A DNA stretch of 64,000 nucleotides from Deltaproteobacteria bacterium IMCC39524 (GCA_029667085.1 JARUHJ010000001.1:620001-684000), one strand, 5' to 3'; positions 17,691-26,625 are shown, counted from the stretch's first letter. Notes: generated from the sequence alone by a model not told the origin. Program-made: numbers and translations.

Positions 17691-18977
17691 TCAACCGAAG
17701 CGATAGAGCCGCTTTCCAGCACGATAAAGTTCCACCGGACCGTCTTCAGAGACCTTGACCACCTGGCCAAAGTGTGAGGCCGCATTTGCGGCTGTGGTGC
17801 GGCCGCCGCCGGTGACCAGGCCCTTGACCTGCGAGGTATCGACGATAACCCCGGTATCAAGCAGTTCTCCCTTGCGGTTGATCACCGTCAGTCCGTCCGA
17901 GGAGAGGATTCGGTTTAACTCGCCGGAGCGTTTCAGAACCCCCAGCTTGCTGCCGCGCACATGTTCCACCAGCGCCCGGCTCAAAGAATCCCGTCCGCCG
18001 ACCGAGCCCATACGCAAGGCGTCAAGATCGGTCCCGTCATCGGCGATCAGCACCACCGTGCCGTGTCGCGACTTCGACAAGGCATAGATAGTTCCAACCA
18101 GGTCATCGACCGAGCGTTTGTCCAACTTGCCGATAAAAAATTCACGGAAGATATCAGGATCGTAGACCCCCCAGGCCCCCTTGCGCCAGACCAAGAATCG
18201 CCCGCCATCAAGCACGACCTCGACTTCCGAAACCTCATTGACAAAGATCGCAAAAGCCGCCTCTCCGGCCTTGCCGAGCAGGGCCTGGGTGTCACTCCAA
18301 GCGAGCTGTTCGACGGACTTGCGCGGACGCGGCGAGCCGGTTTGAATGGTCCCCTTAACATTCATTTGGATGTCGCAGACAAAGAGAGCCCGCAGGCCGT
18401 CAACGAAACGGTAGGTCAGCGGGTTACGGAAAAAATCGGCATTGATGCGTTTCCGCTCTTTACCCAGATCGAGCCAGTTGTAAGGAGAGACTTTGAGCGA
18501 ATCGATAAAATCGTCGAGTTGAGAGCGATAAACCAGAAATCCGGTCGTCGCCGGTGTTCCCTCATAGCGCTGATAGGATAGGTTTTTCAGCAGTTGGATC
18601 AGGCTCTCTACCGGCCAGAAGACACCCTTACGATCACCACGCAGGTAGCGGGCCACGGCGATGTCGGTGAGTGAGGTCAGTAAGGCGGTGCGAAAATGCG
18701 CAGCGTAGCCCTTCGCAGAAAAGCCGCCGTACAGACCTTCGAAGGCAGCAAGCAACTCCTGGACAAAACTGATCTCGGTGTTGGTGAAAGCCAGTTTGTC
18801 CCGAGTGGCCTTGAACAAAAAGGGGGCAGCGTCGAACTGCAACGGCACCAGAATTTCGCGGCGGTCTTCCGCCTCGGGAACATCTTCCCCCTTCTTGACT
18901 TCGACCAGAGAGACTCCGGCCCCGCCGAGGAAGGAGCTGATACTGTTTTCGATGGCATGAAAGGCTGTTTTCGGCAT
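17691..18977 (-). CDS. Diadenylate cyclase (DAC/DisA_N)-like protein with N-terminal sensor region
   Basis: About 428 aa from ATG 18977 (a TTG start at 19016 is possible). The last 70 residues resemble a DAC domain: DGLTVINRKG at about 361 aligns with the DGA motif, and GGGRTTAANAAS near 393 aligns with the RHR motif, followed by a SEDGPVELY strand like the SEETG of DAC enzymes. The RHR is replaced by RTT, so cyclic di-AMP synthesis may be lost or altered. The N-terminal 300 residues look like one of the sensor regions described with such cyclases. No membrane span is seen. The neighbours do not clarify the role. Confidence 0.6.
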   Translation of the reverse strand: MPKTAFHAIENSISSFLGGAGVSLVEVKKGEDVPEAEDRREILVPLQFDAAPFLFKATRDKLAFTNTEISFVQELLAAFEGLYGGFSAKGYAAHFRTALLTSLTDIAVARYLRGDRKGVFWPVESLIQLLKNLSYQRYEGTPATTGFLVYRSQLDDFIDSLKVSPYNWLDLGKERKRINADFFRNPLTYRFVDGLRALFVCDIQMNVKGTIQTGSPRPRKSVEQLAWSDTQALLGKAGEAAFAIFVNEVSEVEVVLDGGRFLVWRKGAWGVYDPDIFREFFIGKLDKRSVDDLVGTIYALSKSRHGTVVLIADDGTDLDALRMGSVGGRDSLSRALVEHVRGSKLGVLKRSGELNRILSSDGLTVINRKGELLDTGVIVDTSQVKGLVTGGGRTTAANAASHFGQVVKVSEDGPVELYRAGKRLYRFG

Positions 18978-19086
18978 GGGTTTATGATGCCTTAATGCTG
19001 ATAGCTGTACAAGCAACTTCGGCGCTTATCGAGAATGAGCTTTAGTGGCCATTCGCATAGCTGTTTTATGTGCGCCGATTCCGCAC

Positions 19087-19554
19087 TCATGGCGACGTTT
19101 CCGCATGAAGGAGTGCAGCGCGAAGATCTTCGACGCGCTGCCGATTGGCACCAAAATCGTAATACCCGGTTCGCGAAGCGGAACGTACGGCAATAACGCC
19201 TTGTTCAGCGCGTAACTGGAACTCCAGGTCATCAACAAACCCAAACACCGCACTGCGACACTCCACGTGAAGATAGCCAGGTTTTTCAGCGACAACGACC
19301 GTGCGCGGCAGCTTTACAACCTGGGTCTTCAGCAATGTCCAGGCGTCTGCAACAGGCAACGAAAACGTCAGTGGAGCAATATGGTGCTTCTCGTCTTGAG
19401 CATCACTGGAGACGCAGTTGGGCGAATCCGGGCAAGCTTTTAACCCGGCCTCGGGCAGCACCGGGCTCACCGCCTTCTCTGCAGCACAGGACGTAGAGAC
19501 AAGGCCACAGCAAAGAATGACAGTCAACAGGTATTTATGTCTACAAATCAGCAT
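19087..19554 (-). CDS. DUF1499 family exported protein, possible lipoprotein
   Basis: A 155-aa protein with a DUF1499 core, including the signature CPDSPNCVSS near residue 41 and a C-terminal SRTGYYDFGANRQRVE stretch. The N-terminus is an export signal (KYLLTVILCCGLVSTSC) with a cysteine that could be lipidated, although the lipobox is imperfect (S at -3). The molecular function of the family is unknown. The gene follows the small protein at 19563 by eight bases, so they are likely co-transcribed. Confidence 0.8.
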   Translation of the reverse strand: MLICRHKYLLTVILCCGLVSTSCAAEKAVSPVLPEAGLKACPDSPNCVSSDAQDEKHHIAPLTFSLPVADAWTLLKTQVVKLPRTVVVAEKPGYLHVECRSAVFGFVDDLEFQLRAEQGVIAVRSASRTGYYDFGANRQRVEDLRAALLHAETSP

Positions 19555-19562
19555 CTTAAGTC

Positions 19563-19919
19563 CTACTCAATAAGAAAGTCTTGCAAGTTGGTTTTCCCAT
19601 AACGAACATCCGGGTTGGAATCTTTAATCTGCTTGGCAAGCGTCGCCATGATCATTTTCACGCCAGGGGTTTTTGCCGGATCCGTGAGTGGCAGAAGCCT
19701 GACCGTCAGACTCGCTTTTTTTTGTGACAGTTCAACAAAGAAACTCTGATTGGTGTTGTTTTCAATGGCCAGAGATTCTACCAGCACTTTATTTTGGCCA
19801 GAATTTATGTAGGTGTCTGTCACTTTGAGAATGCCACCGTCGATCCTGGTTGTAAACGGAACAATGCTCTCTAAAACCTCTGCGACCGAATTGATATTTT
19901 CCAAAACAACATGGGGCAT
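19563..19919 (-). CDS. Hypothetical protein, 118 aa
   Basis: The start ATG at 19919 is supported by GGAGG seven bases upstream; an earlier in-frame Met at 19934 lies inside that site. The product is soluble and beta-rich (VTDTYINSGQNKVLVESLAI), with no signal peptide and no recognised domain. It is upstream of the DUF1499 gene in a two-gene unit. Function unknown. Confidence 0.65.
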   Translation of the reverse strand: MPHVVLENINSVAEVLESIVPFTTRIDGGILKVTDTYINSGQNKVLVESLAIENNTNQSFFVELSQKKASLTVRLLPLTDPAKTPGVKMIMATLAKQIKDSNPDVRYGKTNLQDFLIE

Positions 19920-20049
19920 CTTGTTCCTCCGCAATCATTACAGGGTCAGTGTTAAAGCTTCGATTGAATCCAATGATACCATCTGTTTACCGTCAGTCAC
20001 TATTTAACGATGACCATTTTATAATATGGGCCAATTGAGAGACGTGAAA

Positions 20050-20075
20050 GGGGCACTCTCTTTTGAGTGTTCCCC
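20050..20075. repeat. GGGACAC-family intergenic hairpin
   Basis: GGGGCACTC pairs with GAGTGTTCCCC across a short loop. It is one of the dispersed chromosomal hairpins described in the findings, and lies 175 bp upstream of the cytochrome start. Confidence 0.75.
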
Positions 20076-20250
20076 GATACCTGTCCGTCCATTCCCCGTC
20101 TCTGACATGCTGATCCGTCTCTATCTTGAAGAAAGGGTTTGTCGCAGTATACTTCTCACACACAGTTCATCCACTTGGGACACATTGCTTACACAGCCCA
20201 AAAATCATGAGTTTTGGGATCCCGCTCTCGAGCTGCCAAAGGAGAAGACC

Positions 20251-20802
20251 ATGCGCTATCTATCAATCTTGATTGCATTGACCTTGACAATGTTGTTCAC
20301 CAGCGCTTGTCAGGATGAGTCTCAAACGGTTGCAAATGAGGCTCCGCCAAAGGTCATGAAAGAGGCCAAGGAGGACGTCGCCTCAGCGGTGGAGACGGCC
20401 GAGGAGAAAACCGAAAAAGTGATGGAGCATATCAAAGAAGAATCGCACAAATCTATGGAACATGCCCAGGCAGAAGCCCATAAGGCGATGGACGCGGCTC
20501 ACGAGAAAATGGATGAAATGCATCACGGCACGACGCCGGCGACCTTCAGCGAGGAGACGCTTGCAACGGGTAAGATGGTTTACGAACAGACCTGCGCCGC
20601 CTGCCACGCTACAGGACTCGTCGGTGCGCAGAAGATAGGCGACAAGGAGGCCTGGAGCGCCCATATCGAGCATGGCCTGGACCACATGGTGGAATCGGTC
20701 ATCAAAGGCAAAGGGGCGATGCCGGCCAAAGGTGGTAATGCCAGTTTGAGCGATGACGAGGTCAAAGCTGCAGTGAGCTACATTTTTGAACAGAGTCGTT
20801 AG
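20251..20802 (+). CDS. Cytochrome c (class I, c5-like) lipoprotein with helical linker
   Basis: A 183-aa exported monohaem cytochrome. A short signal peptide ends at Cys20 (LFTSAC), a plausible lipobox. Residues 30-95 form a highly charged amphipathic helix rich in A, E, K, H and M, like an apolipoprotein or LEA-type linker. The cytochrome domain has the haem motif CAACH at 115-119 and the probable axial Met157 in AMPAKGG. It likely shuttles electrons in the periplasm while tethered to a membrane. The start is supported by AAAGGAG upstream; the longer frame from 20026 includes a repeat and is rejected. A strong hairpin follows the gene. Confidence 0.88.
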   Translation: MRYLSILIALTLTMLFTSACQDESQTVANEAPPKVMKEAKEDVASAVETAEEKTEKVMEHIKEESHKSMEHAQAEAHKAMDAAHEKMDEMHHGTTPATFSEETLATGKMVYEQTCAACHATGLVGAQKIGDKEAWSAHIEHGLDHMVESVIKGKGAMPAKGGNASLSDDEVKAAVSYIFEQSR

Positions 20803-20811
20803 TCTTCACTT

Positions 20812-20850
20812 GGAAATCGGGGACACACAAATTGTGTGCCCCCGATTTCC
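20812..20850. terminator. Bidirectional hairpin of the GGGACAC family
   Basis: A 19-bp stem with one mismatch (GGAAATCGGGG...CCCCGATTTCC). It lies between the convergent cytochrome and HEAT-repeat genes and would end transcripts from both sides. Confidence 0.75.
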
Positions 20851-20858
20851 GGTCTTGT

Positions 20859-22910
20859 TTACGATGAACGGCTCTCGACCCTGGCCATCGCTGCTTCGGC
20901 GATGGTGGCCACTTTTCCAGGCTCTTTGCTGCACCTCAGAAGCACACTCTTGCACTTCTCCGTACCCACGTAACCGAGCGACTGTATAGCCCCTTCACGC
21001 AGGTGACCGGAGAGTGCTGATTCCTTCCCCCCAAATCCGAAACGTCGCTTCGGGCGAGCGAGATCGAGCAGCGCTTCTTCAACGCCGGACTCTGTAAAGG
21101 GCAGCGGCTTCAGCTTGTTGAGGGTACTAACCACCTGCAGGGCCATTGCTTCACCATCGTTCTTGCCATCTTGCAGCAGCTCTGCCAGGCGGCCGATCGT
21201 CGCAGGAAGGTTGATACCTGTCACAGCCAGGGCGCCAACGGCACGCTGGCGAACATCGGATTCTTTGTCATCGAGGAGTCCGGCAACCGCACCCTCACCT
21301 GCCGGCCCGGAGAGTTTCGCCAAGGCCTGGACCGACTCAATGCGAATATGAGCCTGCGGATGCACCAGGCATCGTTGAAACAGCTTTTCCACCTTGGGTC
21401 CGCCCGCACCGATCCTGCTCAGCAGCACCAGCATATTGCGCAAGAAATGCCAGCCTTGCTTCTCCTTGAGAGCCTCAAAGAGAACCGGCACAGCAGCCTG
21501 CCCCCTCTCCGCCAGCGCTTCCAGACCGAGTCGCCGCAACGAGCGGTTGTCGTTATCGGCAAGGGAGACCAGGATCTGCAGGCCAGTACGATCGAGGGTG
21601 GCAATGGTTAAAAGCATCTCGCCAATACCCTCTCGCCCCTCTTCCTGGGCCCTCAGGGTGATACAGCGACGTAGTCGTTCAACGAGGGGCGGACGGTTAC
21701 TCACGTCAAAGGTCGGACCGTAGCGGCCGGCGAAAGCCACCACCTGCCGGGCAACGAGATCGTGGCCCTGGCGTATCAGCTCCGGCAACATCTCCAGCAG
21801 GAGCCAGAGACGGTTCTCCAGCATCTTCGGTGACTGGATCTGCTCGATCTCTGCGAAGTACTTCTGATGGTTTTCGAGCAGCCGGTTAACAGCCTGCAGT
21901 TCAGAGATCTTTTCCCGCAGCTCCGGCGGAATCTCCTCGTAGACGTAGACCTTGCAATTGACCAGCGCATGGAAAAGGGCCGCATCGGCGGCCTCGTCCT
22001 CGATCATCGTTTCACCCAGGCGGCGCGTCACCCAGCGGACGTTCTCGACCCTGTCACGTAACACCGTATCGTCATTGTTCTTCTCATACGCGCCCATCAG
22101 GTCAGCGAGTTCTTTGACCACAAGGTTACAGACGATTGGCAGAAAGGCTGGGGAAAGATGGTCCAGGATCGTCAAAACCAGTGTGTCGCGGTCGAAATCG
22201 TGAAGGGTTTCGACGATCAGGTCGATATTGATCAGCAGATCGCGAATCAGCATCACATCAGAGAGCGGGGCAACAATCTCCTGGAATACCTGCTGCCGCA
22301 CCCGGCTGATCTCCTCAGCGTCAAAATGACGATAGAGGGGCAGCATGTTCAAGTCGCGCCTGAGCCGTGACAAGGTCGCGACAACCCGCCAGGGGAGCTG
22401 ACGCCCATGGCCGACCAGGTCATCAAGGAAGACCACCGAAACATTAACGATCTCTTTGGCCACCAGCGCCTTCGACATCCTTTCGCAGGCGTCTACACGG
22501 GCGTCTTCGAGCCAGCCGGACTGGGTCATAATGTCGATAAAGGAGTCAAATTCGTAGCGGGTAATGCCGTGCCGCAGCGAGAAGGAAGAAAGGCTCTTGC
22601 GCCGGAAAAAGTCGAGCAGCTTGGGCAGGAACATGTCGGCCATGTTGCGCGCCATGACCCTGCGCATCGACAGGTAATCGTGCGCGACGCCACCGACCAG
22701 GACTTCCTCTTTTTCTTCTTCGGTATTGGCCAGGAAGGTGATTTCGGGATGGCTGTAAAACATCGAGGTCACAGCCTCATAGAGACCCTCACGCGCTTTA
22801 TCCGTTTCAGGATGGCCCGGCTGGTAGTAGCCTGACTTCAGGAATGCCTGGATAAGCAGCAAGACCGTTTTGGCAACGTCGCTGCTTATGGGGGGCTGAG
22901 AAGAACTCAT
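20859..22910 (-). CDS. HEAT-repeat protein, 683 aa
   Basis: A large soluble alpha-helical protein. The C-terminal 250 residues contain HEAT/PBS-lyase-type repeats (for example RLGLEALAERGQAAVPVLFEAL, LSRIGAGGPKVEKLF and IQSLGYVGTEKCKSVLL at successive 30-residue steps). The N-terminal part is helical without a recognised domain (residues 1-430). HEAT proteins act as scaffolds, and no catalytic motif is seen. The gene is monocistronic as far as visible and convergent with the cytochrome gene. Confidence 0.8.
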   Translation of the reverse strand: MSSSQPPISSDVAKTVLLLIQAFLKSGYYQPGHPETDKAREGLYEAVTSMFYSHPEITFLANTEEEKEEVLVGGVAHDYLSMRRVMARNMADMFLPKLLDFFRRKSLSSFSLRHGITRYEFDSFIDIMTQSGWLEDARVDACERMSKALVAKEIVNVSVVFLDDLVGHGRQLPWRVVATLSRLRRDLNMLPLYRHFDAEEISRVRQQVFQEIVAPLSDVMLIRDLLINIDLIVETLHDFDRDTLVLTILDHLSPAFLPIVCNLVVKELADLMGAYEKNNDDTVLRDRVENVRWVTRRLGETMIEDEAADAALFHALVNCKVYVYEEIPPELREKISELQAVNRLLENHQKYFAEIEQIQSPKMLENRLWLLLEMLPELIRQGHDLVARQVVAFAGRYGPTFDVSNRPPLVERLRRCITLRAQEEGREGIGEMLLTIATLDRTGLQILVSLADNDNRSLRRLGLEALAERGQAAVPVLFEALKEKQGWHFLRNMLVLLSRIGAGGPKVEKLFQRCLVHPQAHIRIESVQALAKLSGPAGEGAVAGLLDDKESDVRQRAVGALAVTGINLPATIGRLAELLQDGKNDGEAMALQVVSTLNKLKPLPFTESGVEEALLDLARPKRRFGFGGKESALSGHLREGAIQSLGYVGTEKCKSVLLRCSKEPGKVATIAEAAMARVESRSS

Positions 22911-23204
22911 GGAGGCCTCATGCTTTTGGATGACATGGTTTCAAACCCATGTTGCCATGAAAGCAAAAGATTGCATAGACCCAACCGCAAACAACGGATC
23001 TTTTTTTCAATGAATACGTGTTGTTGTCTCAGGATGAGGATGACAGGGGCAGATAAAGGTTGGTGACTTTGGAGGCAGAGATCGGGGACGCACAAAACCT
23101 GTGTTCCAGGCTCACAGCAATTCACCGGTTATCCGTTGCTACGACACTGGCAGCTCATTGCTCAATCAAGTGGGCTGTCAGCCAGCCGATCTCTGCAATC
23201 ATTG

Positions 23205-23375
23205 TTAATGCAGCTTTTCTCGCAGCTTGATCAGAATCTCTTTGCGCTCCTTGAGAAACACCCGATAATCGTGCGAATCGGTATGGGAGATTTCATCTTG
23301 CAGCCTGCCAAGATTCGAGTCCAGAGCATCAGCCAAAACTTTTTCTTCCGTATCACTCAACTCTAATCGCATCAT
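23205..23375 (-). CDS. Small conserved-looking helical protein, 56 aa
   Basis: Reading the minus strand from ATG 23375 gives MMRLELSDTEEKVLADALDS, then a charged helical tail ending in KLREKLH and a TAA stop. GGAGGTCAAA precedes the start. The product is a short acidic-basic helical protein without cysteines. Similar short proteins of the pattern LELSDxEexxLxexLxxxLxxLxxEIxxTDxxDyRxxLKxRkexL occur in deltaproteobacteria (recollection, not checked). Function unknown. Confidence 0.65.
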   Translation of the reverse strand: MMRLELSDTEEKVLADALDSNLGRLQDEISHTDSHDYRVFLKERKEILIKLREKLH

Positions 23376-23471
23376 TTTGACCTCCGTTCTTCGGTTGTCA
23401 CTGCTCTTTGATACTATTTTATCTCAATGCGACCTCAAAGCAATGCAGGTGTGAAGGGAAACTTTGAATAA

Positions 23472-23505
23472 CGAAGGCCACCATCTCAATTGATGGCAGC
23501 CTTCG
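23472..23505 (-). terminator. Hairpin downstream of the RIO kinase gene
   Basis: CGAAGGC pairs with GCCTTCG and inner CCATC pairs with GATGG. On the minus strand TTATTC follows. It lies about 70 bases past the kinase stop. Confidence 0.65.
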
Positions 23506-23573
23506 TATTTAGCAAGTTGGGTTGTTCCCTGTCGAGGGCTGACCCCGTTAGTCTCGCGCCTGCTTGCCGCGCA

Positions 23574-24401
23574 TCAAAACCTGGCCATGGCCTCTTCGCG
23601 GGCGTCGTCGATCTCCCGCATGATGAGGTCTTCGTCGACCGCTGTCTCGATGGGTTTAAACTGACCGGTTAAGTGCATTCCCGGCTGCAGGTCGCCGGTT
23701 TCGTAGAGGTGCCAGATCTCGGCGGCAAAGTCCGTTACGAGGAGTTCAAGCGCGAACTGTCCGAAATAGGTGGCGAGGTTGTCGACGTCCCGCGTGAAGA
23801 GCCGCTTGGCGTTGTTGTTGGCGGCGGCGTCGATGACCTGGGGAAGATCGATGATCACCGGCCCGTCGCCGGCAAGCAATATATTGAATTCGGAGAGGTC
23901 GCCGTGAATGAGTCCGGCGCAGAGCATGAGCACAACTTGGTCGATCAGCAAATGATGATACTCGCGGGCCAGCGTTTCAGACAGGCCCAGATCGTTGAGA
24001 CGCGGGGCGACAGCGCCGTCACCATCAACGACCAGCTCCATGATCAGGACCCCTTCAGAAAAGCCATAGGTTGCAGGCACACGCACCCCGGCGGCGGCCA
24101 AAGTACGAAGGGCATCCCCCTCGGCGTTTTGCCAGACCTCCTCCTGTTCCTTGCGTCCGAACCGCGAGTGTTTTCCCATGGCGCGACTGCGGCGACTGTT
24201 ACGAACCTTGCGACCTTCAGTGTATTGGGTCTGCTTGTGAAAACTGCGATGCTGGATCTCTTTGTAAACTTTGGCGCATCGGGTTTCGCGACCACAACGC
24301 ACAAGGAAAACCTCGGACTCTTTGCCGCTCATCAATTGACCAAGAACCTCGTCGATCAGTCCATCATGAAGCAGGGGTTCTAACCTTTTTGGGACTTTCA
24401 T
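23574..24401 (-). CDS. RIO1-type serine protein kinase
   Basis: A 275-aa atypical kinase of the RIO family. The ATP-binding lysine is K44 (CAKVYK), the catalytic loop is HGDLSEFN with D168 and N173, and the metal-binding Asp is D185 in IIDLPQ. A basic segment at 63-84 (RKVRNSRRSRAMGKHSRFGRK) is typical of the bacterial RIO1 relatives. Substrates are unknown; archaeal and eukaryotic RIO kinases act in ribosome assembly. It is monocistronic on the minus strand. Confidence 0.9.
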   Translation of the reverse strand: MKVPKRLEPLLHDGLIDEVLGQLMSGKESEVFLVRCGRETRCAKVYKEIQHRSFHKQTQYTEGRKVRNSRRSRAMGKHSRFGRKEQEEVWQNAEGDALRTLAAAGVRVPATYGFSEGVLIMELVVDGDGAVAPRLNDLGLSETLAREYHHLLIDQVVLMLCAGLIHGDLSEFNILLAGDGPVIIDLPQVIDAAANNNAKRLFTRDVDNLATYFGQFALELLVTDFAAEIWHLYETGDLQPGMHLTGQFKPIETAVDEDLIMREIDDAREEAMARF

Positions 24402-24478
24402 TAAATATTCTTCTCTCCGGTTTTGCTACGCAAGAGGCTGTCCAATCAACAGGAGCCGCCTGCGCAACGCATAAATAA

Positions 24479-24507
24479 CGGCCTGAAATCATGCTTATTT
24501 CAGGCCG
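24479..24507. terminator. Strong hairpin in the gap between kinase and CsbD genes
   Basis: CGGCCTGAAAT pairs with ATTTCAGGCCG (11 bp) around a 7-base loop. It lies upstream of the minus-strand kinase gene and of the plus-strand CsbD gene, so which transcript it ends is unclear. Confidence 0.6.
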
Positions 24508-24801
24508 ACATATTTGTCTATCATGCTTTTAGTTGGAGCTTTTACAGGCTCACGCCCTTGCTCATAATATCTGACTTCTGCGCCACCCTTAGAAAGCTTG
24601 CCCGACACAGAACAATTTACAGAGTAACACGTTTGGCTTTTTGGCGTTTTTAAAGTTCACCCTCAGGAAAGGTGTTCTCTGCCCCGATTCTTGTGAAAAA
24701 GGCAAGAAAACAACCTATCAGGCCGAATCAACTCGGGACACGACTTTAGTCGAGCCCCTCAGGTGAAATTTTGCGAGACACGCTGTTGCCCGTAAATGTT
24801 G

Positions 24802-24807
24802 TATAAT
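24802..24807 (+). promoter_or_regulatory. -10 element for the CsbD-like gene
   Basis: A perfect TATAAT lies 62 bp before the CsbD-like start. No consensus -35 was found at the expected spacing, so the promoter may depend on an activator or an alternative sigma factor. Confidence 0.4.
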
Positions 24808-24868
24808 TTAATCAAAGTTCTGGCAACCAGTTCATTGGGTGTCCGACAGGCTGCATGGAGGTGATTTT

Positions 24869-25060
24869 ATGTACACCAACAAACTGCGTGGTTCATGGGA
24901 CCAGGCCAAAGGTTTCAGTCGGGAGCTCTGGGGTGAGATTACCGGTGATTATCATGTCTTCTCCGATGGATTGCGAGAGCGCATGATCGGTAGGCTGGAA
25001 AGCCGCTGCGACATGCCCCACGACGCTGCTGAAAAACACATCGACCAGCTGATCCAGTAG
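24869..25060 (+). CDS. CsbD-like small stress protein, 63 aa
   Basis: Starts MYTNKLRGSWDQAKGFSREL, the usual opening of CsbD-type proteins, in which the conserved segment is W-x2-x-K-G-x-x-x-x-x-W-G. GGAGGTGATTTT precedes the ATG at 24869; the frame upstream to 24839 has no site. CsbD proteins accumulate under stress and their biochemical role is unknown. It is followed after 13 bases by a 74-aa gene, probably the same transcript. Confidence 0.75.
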   Translation: MYTNKLRGSWDQAKGFSRELWGEITGDYHVFSDGLRERMIGRLESRCDMPHDAAEKHIDQLIQ

Positions 25061-25073
25061 GGAGCAAGCCGTC

Positions 25074-25298
25074 ATGACGGGCGTCGTACAGGTCGAATGT
25101 TACGCGGGCTATCGCGGCGAGGAGACTCCACGGCGCTTTCACCTCGATCAACAATGCATCGAGATCGTAGAAGTGCTCGATCGATGGCTGGCACCGGACC
25201 ATCGCTACTTCAAGGTTTTAGACGAAGACGGACATGAGTATATTCTACGTCATGATGCAGAGACCCATCATTGGGAGCTGACTAACACAATAGATTGA
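25074..25298 (+). CDS. Conserved hypothetical protein, 74 aa
   Basis: A compact beta-rich protein (VECYAGYRGEETPRRF, VLDRWLAPDHRYFKVLDEDG, YILRHDAETHHWELT) of the type seen as small cytoplasmic proteins with an N-terminal VECYxGxRxxExPxxF pattern. GGGAG precedes the ATG at moderate spacing. It is the second gene of a probable two-gene unit with the CsbD-like gene, and a hairpin of the chromosomal repeat type follows. Function unknown. Confidence 0.65.
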   Translation: MTGVVQVECYAGYRGEETPRRFHLDQQCIEIVEVLDRWLAPDHRYFKVLDEDGHEYILRHDAETHHWELTNTID

Positions 25299-25305
25299 AA
25301 TTGAT

Positions 25306-25352
25306 GACAGTGACCTCTTTTCTTTGTACAAAAGGTTAATGGGGTCACTGTC
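25306..25352. repeat. Hairpin of the chromosomal repeat family, variant with GACAGTGACC stem
   Basis: GACAGTGACC pairs with GGTCACTGTC (10 bp), with an inner CTTTT/AAAAG stem. It sits 8 bp after the 74-aa gene and probably acts as its terminator. Confidence 0.7.
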
Positions 25353-25391
25353 ACCGATTTATCCGCAGCAAAGCGCACCGGGGGAACCACC

Positions 25392-26138
25392 ATGGCTGAC
25401 ACAGATGAAACAATGAAGAATGATTTGCCGAACGGGTTTGTCGAAGAAATAGAAAAAAATTCGTCTCTCCGGTTTCCAGTGCAAACGAAGGACGACATCG
25501 CCACCCTCGCCCACTACTACCGTGGGGAAATGGCGCGCATGATGAGCTGGCGAGATCGGCTCGACCGCACCACCAACTGGGCGATTGGCGCCGTGGCCGC
25601 CATGCTCTCTATTTCCCTGGCCACGGCCAGCGCCCACCACGTCGTTCTTATCTTCTCAATGGTCATGGTCTTCCTTCTCCTGCAGATCGAGTCGCGACGC
25701 TATCGCTTTTTCCACCTGTTTCGAACCCGTGTACGCCTGTTGGAACGCAACTACTACAGTCAGTTTTTCGACCCGGAGAAGTCTCCCGAGACTCTCGACT
25801 GGTCCGCTCAACTTTCAGAAACCTTGCGGAATCCAAGGTTCACGATCGGTCGACGCCAGGCCATGGCGCGCCGCCTGACCAGGAACTACGTCTGGATTTT
25901 CCTGATTCTGCTGGCGGCGTGGCTGCTGAAGACCACCACAGCTGTGCTGCAAGCCCGCACAGGCGAAGCGGAGTTTATCCACTCGATCGATGAGTTCCTG
26001 CACAATACAGCGATCGGCTACATCCCGGGAGCAGTCGTCCTTGCGGCCGTGTTGTTCTTCTATGGCTGGTTGTTCTACATCATGATCCGGCATCGGACGA
26101 ACGAAGGAGAGTTGACCTTCGGCGAGGTGCATGTCTGA
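25392..26138 (+). CDS. DUF2270 integral membrane protein
   Basis: A 248-aa protein with the DUF2270 signature region LAHYYRGEMARMMSWRDRLD followed by two close membrane spans (residues about 65-100), a cytoplasmic LQIESRRYRFFHLFRTR segment, and two further spans near 160-180 and 205-225. The family has no assigned function. No ribosome site stronger than GGGGGAACCACC is seen before the ATG. It is monocistronic. Confidence 0.85.
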   Translation: MADTDETMKNDLPNGFVEEIEKNSSLRFPVQTKDDIATLAHYYRGEMARMMSWRDRLDRTTNWAIGAVAAMLSISLATASAHHVVLIFSMVMVFLLLQIESRRYRFFHLFRTRVRLLERNYYSQFFDPEKSPETLDWSAQLSETLRNPRFTIGRRQAMARRLTRNYVWIFLILLAAWLLKTTTAVLQARTGEAEFIHSIDEFLHNTAIGYIPGAVVLAAVLFFYGWLFYIMIRHRTNEGELTFGEVHV

Positions 26139-26625
26139 TCAGCGGCACTCAAAAGGGACACTCACTTTCGAGTGTCCCCGGCTCCCTTACGCCAAGGAAT
26201 CTTTCTGGCTTGAATTCGGTGATACTTTACCAAGGTGTCACCGAATTCTTATTTTGAGTATCCCTTCTGAACCTCATCAACCTTAAGTTACAAACCTCCA
26301 TTCAAATGATGTGTTGAATAAAAATCCAACTTAACGCCAATTTACGATTCGTGCGATTAAGAGATAATGGAGTCTTTGATACATTCTATCAGTTTCATAA
26401 ACAGGCTTTACCTTTACATGCCGTCACTTCAGGCATGGGCCTTGTCTTCCAGTATCCCCACGCACACCAGTTGTCATTAACCAGAAACAAAACGTAGAGG
26501 AGGCGCCTATAAATCTCCAGGTATGTTGTTATCCACCGCTTGCACATCAAGAAGGCCCTCAGCGGGAGAGACTTAAAAGATAGGACTGCAACAATTACAC
26601 ATTGGGTTTATTGGAAGGAGTAGAA
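26139..26625. other. 487-bp gap before the decahaem gene with two repeat hairpins
   Basis: A GGGACACTC/GAGTGTCCCC hairpin lies at 26155-26179 and a longer GAATTCGGTGATAC/GTGTCACCGAATTC dyad at 26212-26248. The remaining 370 bp are a long leader with a small ATGCC/GGCAT stem near 26418. I looked for a GEMM-type aptamer here and did not find one. Confidence 0.6.

Larger units (their letters stand above)
24402..24868. other. 467-bp intergenic region with hairpin and promoter element
   Basis: Holds a strong hairpin at 24479-24507, a weaker dyad at 24739-24764 and a TATAAT box at 24802-24807 reading toward the CsbD-like gene. Small frames here have no ribosome site or recognisable product. Confidence 0.5.

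Noticed and set aside
17961-18581. 206-aa plus-strand frame opposite the DAC-like gene
   Set aside because: Antisense shadow; no ribosome site and no family features.
23673-24383. 236-aa plus-strand frame opposite the RIO kinase gene
   Set aside because: It is antisense to a clear kinase, has no recognisable domain, and its length reflects the high G+C codon pattern of the real gene.
26400-26620. Riboswitch in the leader of the decahaem gene
   Set aside because: Only a small ATGCC/GGCAT stem is visible; no GEMM or other consensus matched.
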